From the NCBI RefSeq assembly GCF_963576545.1, contig NC_083648.1, positions 25,207,042 through 25,271,041 on the forward strand: DNA of 64,000 bases. Direction: 5' to 3'. Positions 54,701 to 64,000 of this stretch are shown here, piece after piece; the stretch's first letter is position 1, and the number at the start of each line of letters is the position of its first letter. This DNA comes from Limanda limanda (lineage: Eukaryota; Chordata; Actinopteri; Pleuronectiformes; Pleuronectidae). The position numbers were made by a program, and so were the translations under genes. Below the pieces are notes generated by a model. It did not search any database, was not told the DNA's origin, and saw nothing but the letters and a program-made list of their open reading frames with translations.

Positions 54701-57700
54701 CAAACATTTTACAGATACAGGAGACTTTGTACCACAGTAACCACAGAAATTCAATCTGGATTATTCTTTAGCACACAATTAATAGAGTATCTAGTTGACT
54801 TATTTCACCATGTGTATCAGGTCAGTATCAGTATTCTTGTCTGGGATTCATATCAAAACATATAAAACATTACAAAGAGTTTACACTCAAAACATCTCTC
54901 CATGTTCTGTAAGTTTATTCATCCTAACCTTGCTCTTTATGTCCCGTCAGGTTCCTGCAGATTTCTGTGTGCACCAGAAGATGCGCAGTGACAATGTGTC
55001 CACTGAGCATGTAGACTTTCTCATGGCCCGTCAGCAGTGGAAAAGGATGGAGGAGGAGGTCAAAGGTCGGCCCATCCCCAAACCAGGGCTCAGAGCTCAG
55101 GGGAGCTTCCAGGGCACCCACAGTTCACTGTACCCCCCAACTCGCAGCCCTCGACTTAAACACAGGTAGAAACTTCTTGAGGTAGTGACTGTTTTAATGT
55201 TTTACTGCTTTTTAGGATTCATGATGCAGTGTCCCCTCTAAACATTCCTGTTTGGAATGGACTGTTTGCTTGGCTAGTGGTGAAGCATCTTTATAAACAG
55301 TCAATGGTTGATGCTGGTTGCAGGCTTCATTTTGGTATTAGGCCATCAGAGGACTCATTCCACTGAACCCTGAAGCCGTTCCACCACTACTACACAAAAA
55401 ATTGTTCACCTGTTAGTTCAGTGAAGCTCGAATCACTACACATAATCCACAACTAATGCCGTTGTTGCCAAGGTGCCAGTTAAGTTGTTCAACTTTCTTA
55501 TGAACACTAACTATACTTGCTACAGAGTGCCAGCTGCCTGTTTATTCACACTGAACATATCCCATGTCCAAATGACACCAAATTGGACTTCCTTGGGCCC
55601 TTAACAATTCACATTCCATCCCTGAAGCAGATAAGATAAACACATTTTGAGATATGCGAGCCCCATGTAGTCCCACAGACAGAGATTTGTGTATTTATTT
55701 GACCTATTCATGTAAACATAGACAAAAGCATAACCAAAGTAGAAATACAAAATTCCGTCCAAATATAGACAGGAATTTTAATGCAATATATACAAGAATA
55801 AACTCAGATAGTGTGATATTAATTTAATATATCCCCATAAACAGTATACAATTCATGCTCTGTTTCAAAATTAATAAAATGTCCAATACAGTTTTACCGT
55901 GTAAATAACATGTTGGTAAGGAGCCAGCTGCTGAGTATTGGCTGATGTTATTAAAAATGAACCTTGACAGTGAAATAAATCCCAGTTTTCCCCAGAATGA
56001 GCTAATAAAAGTGTCACTGTTGGTTATGAACACTTCTCTTTTTGAAGAAGTCATCTATGCAGCTATTGAAATAGGCTGCAAGGCTTCAGATTGCTGTGCC
56101 CATATGCACAGTTTGGCCCATGACGGACATATACAGTATACACCATCTCAAACAGTGCCCATAGATCTACCCCATTCCCATCCACCAATCACAACATTCA
56201 ATGCTCAGTTTCGCTGTCCGTAATTTTCTCTGCCATTCAACGCTCTCGTTAACATTTGGCACTTTGGTAATGAACCCAAGTCTTCATGTCTTGTTTTTCA
56301 CTGTTTTGTGACGATTTTATTTGACCAAAACAATAATTGATCCATTGTTAAAACAATTACAATATTAGTGAATAAGGCACATCATTGATAGTTGCAGTTG
56401 TAAATTGGTACATTTCCATCATCTTGTATTTGTCTGAGAATATTGAATATCAATATAGATTTGAATATAATGTTTTAAATGAAAAACATGTTTTTTATGC
56501 TTAGATAAGGTGGAGTAGTTAGTATATCCAAAAATAATATGTTGGTCTGCAAAAAAAACCTTGATGCATCCACACTTGATTGTGCTTCTTCTATAACATC
56601 TTTATTTGCATGCATATGATGTAACGTTACTAATCAGCAGAAAGACACACAAAAAAAGCATTAACAACTCTGGTGTCTTGGTGTTTGTTAGTGTTAGCAT
56701 ATTTTAACTTAAGCTTGGAATCCTCCTGTCCTTTATAAGGGAGATCAATCCACCATTTCCCAGGGAGCCCCCACTCTCCTCCACCCTGTCCCCCAGTTCA
56801 GAGGACTCAGGCCTGGATGACCTGTCATACCGCAGCCCCCTGGAGGAGCAGGAGAGTGCTGTTGAGAGAGAGATCCGACTGACTCTGGAGAGAGAAGAAA
56901 GGCACCGTAGAGAGAGGGGGATGATTGCCCAGGGTCTAATTATACCCAGGTAAAATAAATCAATCCACCATCACAGTTTATTTTTTGCTTTGTCTTTAGT
57001 AATGTGTAGGGCTTTTCTGTCTTCAGGTTAATCCTGTCCAACAGTAAATCCATTAAACACCCAAATCAACATTATTAGATTCAATACGGATATGATATCA
57101 TCACCAGTTGAACATCAGCTGGAGCTGCAGCTGGTCCCATGCTGTTCAATGATCTTAGCTCAATTGGAAGGTCAATCATCATATATGCACAACATGCTTG
57201 GAAACAGGACCCAGGTTCAGTGGGACAAACTTGTACTTGCATGTTTGCATAGACAGTATGACTGTGATGTGTTCACTAATACAGATGTATTTGTATTTGA
57301 GCTGCTCCTTAATGTAACTAAACCACATGGGCTCTATATCTGAGCCTTTATGACCTAGTTATGTGAATGAGTGACAATTCAAAAAGCTGTTTCCCTTTAA
57401 CATTGTGTCAGTGAGAATATAACCAGGTTTGTAATTTAAAACATATCTCATCCACCCAGTGTTGTCAATAGCAATACACTACATAAACCAATTAAATAGT
57501 TTGACCAAACTAATAAAAATCAAATGATGAAATGTGCTTTTGCGCCGTGACACATTATCTAGTGATAGAGTTGTAGGTTTTCAAAGAGTTTCATTAAGTG
57601 CAAATCCAGCAGACACTGAACAATATTAGCATTCATTTAAAGTCATGCTGGTCTACTAACAACTGCATTACCAGTCTTCACCATCTTTTAGCGTTGAGGA

Positions 57701-60700
57701 AAAGATCTGGATTTTGAGGTCCACTATGATCACCAAGGAGTAGTGGACAGTGGATTTGTCAGAGCTTTTTCTGAAAACCTCTGTTGCATGTCTAAGATAA
57801 TTTGAGAAAGGCATGTATAGAAACAATAAGCTAAAAGAAGCATAAGCACAGCAGAGCAAAGGTGTACAATGGAGTTGGCGATTTCATCCTTTTATTAAAG
57901 TTGTATTACTACCGAACCCTCTATATAGGACATATCTAAAGATCTAAATGTAAAGCAAAACTAAGAATGTAAAGTTGCATGATTCAAAAATTTAATTTCC
58001 TTTAACGGTTGAAAAGGATAAATTGAGCCAAAACTAAACCCTTGTGATGTTTCTGTTCTGTGCTCAGACCATCCAGCCTGCAGACAGGGCGATCTCCACC
58101 ACGACCTCCCGCCTGCCGCACCCCTACTCTGTCCGTCTCCCCTTCGCCCCCCTGCTCCTCCCCCCTTCCCCGATCTCTCTACCATGAAATGACAGCTAAT
58201 AACGTCATCATCCTGGAGCCCGACTCCTCCAGCTCTGCCTCCAGAAACCGCCTCATCTCCTCAACAATCGGGGGTCTGTCCGATTGGCCGACGAGCCTGG
58301 ATGTGGTGCCCTCCACCAACGTCATTGTTTTGGAAACCTCCAACTTAATCATTCGCAGCGCTTCTGAGTTTTGCCTGAGCTCCGCTGCCCCTGTGACGAT
58401 GGAAACTCAGGAGAGCACTTTCTCATCCAATCCGTTTTTTAAGCTGCGCTCCATCAGCAGCCAGTCACTGGTGGAACAGGAGATCAAGATAGTGAGGCAG
58501 AGGGAGGAGGAGTGGAGGAGGCAGAGGGAGGAGATGTGGAAGAGGAGAAGAGAGGAGGAGTGGAGAAGAGGGAGAGAGAGGTACGATACTGTGCTGGTGT
58601 CTCCAGGCCTGAATGATAACATCAGTTATAATGGTACGTATTGTCCACAGGTGTAAATATTGGAAATTAACTTTAAAAGTATGACAGAACATTCCAGAAA
58701 TGTTTTTGTTATCCCTAGTTATATGCAAAATATTCACTTTCAGGCCTGTTCATCTTTTCAATTCCATAGTCTTTTTAAAACTCTATAAATCTACTGTTAC
58801 AAATAGCACAAGCAAATGTACTCCACAAGTTTGCAAATGATGGTGTGATTTACCCTTCACTGACTGGCATGCTGTTGTCTGTCAGAGGAACAGAGCTGTG
58901 TGGGATGAGTGGGTTGTTTTGTTTCTCTCTCAGGATACTCTTGTAAAATAATAATTTATTTTCTGGTGTAATGTAAATGGTCTTTTTGATTATTTTACTT
59001 TTACTCCAGTGCCAGAGATTCCAGACAGATGTGTTTCCTCCCCCTCATCCCCCTCCAGAACCCGCAAAATGGAACGATCCAGTTTGTCTTGTGACCACAA
59101 GGTTGGCTTACACACACACACTAACACGCACACACACACACACACACAAAAACACACCAACACACAAACACACACACACACACACACACATTGATTCTTC
59201 CTAATCCATATACCAGTCTATCCATCAGGATACATATTTTCAGTCATTGCAGCCTCAGAATCAAAGCAAATAGGGAGTCTGTACCTCAGGTACTGTATAT
59301 CCATATCTAGTTACACTGAGTTTTAAAAGTACTTCAAAGTTAAAGCGCAGCATTCCTGATACACCTGATTTCATGACTTTTACACTGTACACTAAATCAG
59401 TGGTCCCCAACCCCCGGGCCGCGGACTGGTACAGGGCCGTGGGTCATTTGGTACCGGGCCGCACAGAAAGAATAAACAACTTACCTTATTTCTGTTTTAT
59501 TTATTATCTGATTCTGAACGGTGTTTTATTTTGAAAAATGACCGGATCCTCTCCGTTATGACTCATGCTTTACGCATGTCAAGACGCTTGTCTCGGTCAA
59601 GTGACTTTTACGAGAAACACAAACCCACACGGTGTTTGCCAGACCCATTTGTCAACAAACCAGGTGAATCCAGCATGTCTGTGCAAGAAGAAGATCAGCT
59701 GCTGGAGATCGCAAATGACAGCGGCCTTAAAAGTATGTTAAAAAAACAAACTCTGCCGGTGTTCTGCACATTTATTATTATTATATTTAGAAAATACCAC
59801 AGTTTTTATGCAGAGTGTGCGTAATGGAGCTTTGGTATCCGTCCGTTTCCGTCTTGCTTGTAACTTACAAGCAAGACATGCACGGGCGTCATCTCGTTAA
59901 TTCGTTTAATAATTATATTGTGATTCGTACGAAATATTAATTATTAGTAGTAATTCGTGTCCACGCATTGTTAGCACGTGGCCACACAATAATTAATATG
60001 AGGCCGCATATTAACAATTCGTTAATTTCGTTAAATTTAAAAAAAAAATCTACCTTTTTCACTAGAGGCCGTACCAGAGGGACTCCGTACAGAGGCTCCG
60101 TAGCCACACCTTAAAGGCCAGTCCGTGAAAATATTGTCTGACATCTAACCAGTCCGTAGCGCAAATGAGGTTGGGAACCACTGTACTAAATTGTTGCTGA
60201 TTTGATTTCACTGTGTTGGATTGTCATGTCATATATATATATATATATGCTAAAGTACATGGCATGACATTGTTTTTGCAACTTCCTTGTTGGGTAATTG
60301 ATTTCTTCCTTTATTCATTCATTCATTTGTTACCTTAATTGATTGTGAACTTTCTGATTTGTTAATCAGTTGGACTGATTAATACTTTAATCCATTAGTT
60401 CACAATTTAGCAAATATAAACATTTTTCAGCTCATTTTTTCATCTACCCATCACTCCTGCATCCACCCCCTTCCCCACAATGTCTCCAACTATCCCATCC
60501 TCTGTTCATTTGGCTTGGCAATCCATCATCCATCATCCATCATCCATCATCCATCATCCATCATCCATCATCCATCATCCATCATCCATCATCCATTCAT
60601 CCATCAATCATCCATCATCCATCATCCATCAATCATCCATCCATCTAACCTGGTTCCAGTGGTTTAGCTGAATCTCCCCCTCCCTCCAGTTCCCTATTTC

Positions 60701-60782
60701 CCTCTCTTCAGTGCCTCAACGACAGAATGCGATGGCGCAGCGATGGGAGGCCTCCCTCTTAGCCAATCAGAAGAAGGATTGA
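47808..60782 (+). CDS. AKAP2/MISP-family protein (7 coding exons, 822 aa)
   Basis: Exons: 47808-47945, 53449-54603, 54951-55165, 56740-56949, 58068-58633, 59010-59101, 60690-60782, all in phase. Family marks are HVDFLMARQQWKRMEEE (exon 3), SAVEREIRLTLEREERHRRERG (first half of the family block, exon 4), FFKLRS and SLVEQEIKIV before an Arg/Glu-rich coiled coil (exon 5), and the terminal QRWEASLLANQ. This order fits the AKAP2 C-terminal domain shared by AKAP2, MISP and MISP3, which act as actin- or spindle-associated scaffolds or anchor PKA (family knowledge). Exon 2 is dominated by an acidic, repetitive region. The first exon lies in a CpG-rich segment. A second promoter near 43668 could give a shorter form starting at 53578. 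Its function in this fish is not shown; it could also be labelled PALM2-AKAP2-like. Confidence 0.75.
48225..48640. repeat. Dispersed fish repeat
   Basis: ACCCATCTGGTGCAGGACAC, GCGCCCGGGGAGCAG, AAGGTGCCTTGCTCAGGGGC and a tail of CCATAGTCCAAGTTTCTGCC in this order match a very common teleost repeat. It lies in intron 1 of the AKAP2/MISP-like gene. Confidence 0.6.
48641..53448. other. Intron 1 of the AKAP2/MISP-like gene
   Basis: No supported exon. It contains a GA tract near 48750-48775 and a dispersed repeat at about 51650-51975 that shares CTCCGAAGGATGCAGC with the copy ending near 19370. The 159-codon frame at 51661 covers that repeat and shows no domain. Confidence 0.5.
53800..54090 (+). 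repeat. In-frame acidic repeat within exon 2 of the AKAP2/MISP-like gene
   Basis: Units of the form GRGE(T/I)EGE(D/E) recur about ten times with drift, giving a Glu/Gly/Arg-rich low-complexity stretch. A second Glu-rich run lies at about 54385-54530. Confidence 0.85.
59117..59190. repeat. (AC)n microsatellite after exon 6 of the AKAP2/MISP-like gene
   Basis: The repeat starts about 15 bases after the weak GTTGGC donor at 59102. Confidence 0.95.
59398..60183 (+). mobile_element. Deleted hAT transposon with a ZBED5-like transposase remnant
   Basis: The ends are CAGTGGTCCCCAACC and GGTTGGGAACCACTG, with an 8-bp flank CACTAAAT / TACTAAAT (one mismatch). An internal frame (59531-59824) contains MSRRLSRSSDFY, LPDPFVNKPGES and SMSVQEEDQLLEIANDS, resembling the C-terminal part of a ZBED5-like hAT transposase, then loses similarity. 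It lies in the last intron of the AKAP2/MISP-like gene. Confidence 0.85.
60517..60648. repeat. Heptanucleotide (CCATCAT)n array
   Basis: About 18 units with a few 4-base CATC variants lie 42 bases before the last exon of the AKAP2/MISP-like gene. Confidence 0.9.
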
Positions 60783-63700
60783 GCAACAACAGCACTCAAC
60801 TGTCTGCCATTTAAAAGCCAAAAGGAATCCCAAGTCCCACAGTTGTTTTATTCCTTAGTTTGTTCATAAAACAACACACATCCCTGTTTGTCAGCAGCCA
60901 CTGTTCACTGCAGTGCTTGTCAGAACTATGGGTGAGAACCAGTGGGTTGGTCTGTTTTTTGTGGGGGAAGGTTGGTTTCACAGATAAAGACTTTTTAACA
61001 AGTCTGTGTTTTCATTATGTTTTTGTGGCTGGAATAAGACAAGTCCTGCTGTCAAAGTCAAATGGAATTGTTACTGTCTGAAACAGTATGACAATAGAAC
61101 AGCCTGACACTTTTTCTTTATTTATAATAGCTTTTGTGGACTTCTATGGCACATTCTTAGGAGGTGTTTAGTTATAAAATTGCAATTAAAATAACACTAC
61201 AGTTTTTGGCACACAGGTCCATATTTTATGGAAACTTTGGAAACATGTCAAAAACTGCTGTATTCTCTTTCAATATTTAATATTTACTGCACTTTGATTG
61301 CTAGATGTTAACTTATAGTACTTCTACAACTAATTATTTGTATTACTATGACTGACTGTAATGCAGTGATTTTCAAACCCATTCTGGGCAGCCACATGTC
61401 AATTTCAGATCTTAATTTAGAAGTCTATATATTTTAAAGTGACTACTTTGAAAGTACACCTTTATTTCAAAATACTGTAGCTATGCATTGCAGAGATTTG
61501 ATACTGTACATGCTAAAATAATTAAGCATGTTCTTTTCGTGATACATGTATTTCAAAGATGCCAATCCAGACATTGAAAATCACTGCCTTAGTTATAATG
61601 CGCCGTCAATCAAAAGACTTGGATGGTCTAGGTTTCCCTCTCAGCCGCCTGACAGTGCTAACTGTTAACAGAATATCATCTGGGTCACATTGCACATACT
61701 AGAATATTGTAACCCAGATAGAGTTCCGTTTTGTGGGCTTTTATCAACGAAGTAGCAAGAATAAATATATGTATACTTATTTGAAAAGTATATTAATCTC
61801 AAAGCTGCATGCAGTGTATTTTTTCCTTTGCTCTTTCATCAGAATAAAAGCATACAGCATAGGTCAAGGACATTTTTGACAAAATCTGGTAATGCTCACA
61901 AAACATACAAAGGCAAATTGAAATTGGGCCTATTTTTAAAGTAGCAGAACTTGTATCAGCTAGCTATAACATTCATTTGGGCTTACTCTGTTTGCTACAC
62001 TGCATCATGCAAGCGGAAGCAGTCAGCAAACCATTAGCTTCTGGAGAAATATGTGGCCACAACTGCAAAGACGATTTGAGAATTGAAAAAAGATCCAATT
62101 GGGATGCCAGACTGTGAGTAGACCATAGACTGTATGTAAAGATGGGTAAAGTGTCTCCACTTCCTCCCACTATCCAGAAATGAAGACAAAATATTTCGGA
62201 TACGAATGTTGCCATCTTGTGCCAAAGATGTCAACTGGAGCCAGAGTCTTGGCACAGTAGGGATCAGACCTTACCAGAAACCAAACTTACCAGAAAAAAG
62301 TATGAGTTAGGTATAACATATAGGCCTACTTAAACTTTTTAATTTGGCCCATGTCTCATCCACTAATATGGCGTTAGCAGGATTCATGACATGTACTGCA
62401 GCCAGCCACCAGGGAGAGATCAAGATGATTTGGCTTCACTTTTGGGAAGATTTCATTTAATCCATCTTTATCTACAGTTGATGGCCCTTCATTATAGACT
62501 CAATCTATCTGTGGCGCTGCTGTTATAGCAAAGAAAAGCTTAGCACTTCTAAATGAGTCCAATATTCTAACCCCTATGTCTAGTGAAGATTTCTACATAT
62601 TTTTATGTCCTGTCTTGATTCCTAAAGAGATTTATTGCATTGTATTTTTGCTGCATATATTTATGAATTGAACAGTGCTTATGAATCCTTGAAGCTTTTA
62701 TTTGTAAAAAAGTTTATAATATATTGTGTCAGAGTGACTTAATGAAATTGGAAGTCTGCCATGTTTTTTAGGAGATGACGTTAATGCGTGGTGTGTGCAT
62801 GTGTATACGAGTGTATGCTAATCCATCCTTCACACATTCAGGGCGTTCTTTACTTTGGCCTCTTGATCCAGAATAAGTTCACTCACTGGAGGCCCCTGTA
62901 AAACAAGCTGCGCTCAGCTGTGGGATAAAGGTGCATTCAGGACAGCTCAGAAATGGGATGATTTTAACTGCCAGGCTGAAATAATACACGATTACCACAA
63001 CAGAACTCTTAACAGAAGTGGTTTCAGTTTAGCATCATTATATTTTGATTTTGCAAACCACACAAATAGAAATGTTGTCAAAATAGATTGTAACTATGGG
63101 AAACCTTCTTGGTTTGGCTCACTCAAATGTTTAGACCCTCACATCAGCTTAAGCAAAAAAATATTTGTACACAGAATGGATCACAGAATGTCTGGTCCAT
63201 GATCAGACAATAAAATGTTCTGTCTACGCACAGTAGCGTAATAAATGGTAAATGGTCTGTATTTATATGGCACTTTTCTAGTCTTAATGACCCCTCAAAG
63301 TGCTGTAAAGTACAGTTTGCCATTCACACATTCATACAATGCATCTATGTGCAGCACTTTCTCTATCACACATCACTCACACATAGCCGTCAGGGACAAT
63401 TTGGGGTTCAGTGTCAGACACAGCATGCCAAATGAGGGAGATTGGGATTGAACCTTCTGGTCAGAGGACGAACAGCGAACAAATTGAATTGGAAGGAATT
63501 GAAAAATGTTATCCTTTAAAGCTCCGAGCTGAGATTAATCCGATTCTGAGATGTGTTGGCTGCACAATGATACAAGCAGGGCAAGTGAAAAGTTCAACAT
63601 GTCGTTGTGTTACTGTGTTTGATTTACTCTATGATAGCACATACTACATACTTCTGCACGCTCCGTGTGTGCCCTGGAGTTTCATTAGAGTTGGGGTCTT

Positions 63701-64000
63701 GTGTTCACCCCAATACCTGGTCTGAGTTCAGTTGTAGCTTTAGTGCGGTTCACGCCATCAACGATTTAAGATACTTTATTATTATTATGGAACAGTAGAT
63801 TTAGTTTGGAGGAGAGTGTGTATTTAGTCATTATGTTCTTAAACGTTTTCTGAGTGTCTCTTGTCAGGTGTGGTAGTGTTCATGCCACTTCTCAAGGATT
63901 ATAGGGTGACACACACACCGCTTGCAATGAAATTCTGCATGGACTCATATAAACAGCTGTCCTGATTATTACACCATTTCCTCACTAGTGTCATTTACTC
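60783..64000. other. 3' UTR of the AKAP2/MISP-like gene and downstream repeats
   Basis: The early part is A/T-rich and unremarkable. AATAAA-type signals occur near 61760 and 61844. Dispersed repeats appear at about 62090-62500 (GCAGCCAGCCACCAGGGAGA, ATTTAATCCATCTTTAT) and 63241-63480 (TAAATGGTAAATGGTCTG, ATTGGGATTGAACCTTCTGG). No further gene was recognised. Confidence 0.45.

Overview
This window is vertebrate nuclear DNA, most likely from a ray-finned (teleost) fish. Genes are split by GT/AG introns. Most introns carry CA/TG microsatellites, and the gaps are filled with fish-type dispersed repeats and non-autonomous hAT transposons. The layout (Reeler-only gene +, agl -, frrs1 +, AKAP2/MISP-like gene +) matches the vertebrate AGL-FRRS1-PALMD neighbourhood, known from general knowledge. 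All exon models were built by hand from splice sites, reading phase and remembered family motifs. No alignment or search was run.

Region by region. 283-4459 (+): a six-exon, 196-residue Reeler-domain protein with a signal peptide and a GPI-anchor-like tail. 7700-28204 (-): a complete 34-coding-exon glycogen debranching enzyme gene (agl, 1536 residues). 32471-39838 (+): frrs1, a full-length ferric-chelate reductase gene (Reeler, DOMON, cytochrome b561), with one damaged exon and no convincing last exon. 43560-43785: an isolated CCAAT/TATA promoter with a non-coding first exon. 47808-60782 (+): a seven-exon, 822-residue gene of the AKAP2/MISP family. The rest is introns, UTRs and repeats.

Main points. 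(1) agl has two adjacent copies of the exon carrying the general-acid glutamate of its glucanotransferase site. Both are 124 nt, in the same phase, with intact splice sites, and including both would shift the frame. This is the signature of mutually exclusive exons. (2) The start of frrs1 exon 12, which should hold its splice acceptor and a haem-binding histidine, is replaced by a copy of exon 2/intron 2 sequence running into TG and GGCT repeats. (3) A hAT-type element at 799-2032 carries a degraded histone H3 coding segment. (4) The AKAP2/MISP-like gene occupies the slot next to frrs1 where PALMD lies in mammals, which suggests a fourth member of the PALM-MISP pairing.

No bacterial-type operon, CRISPR array, rRNA or tRNA gene was seen.
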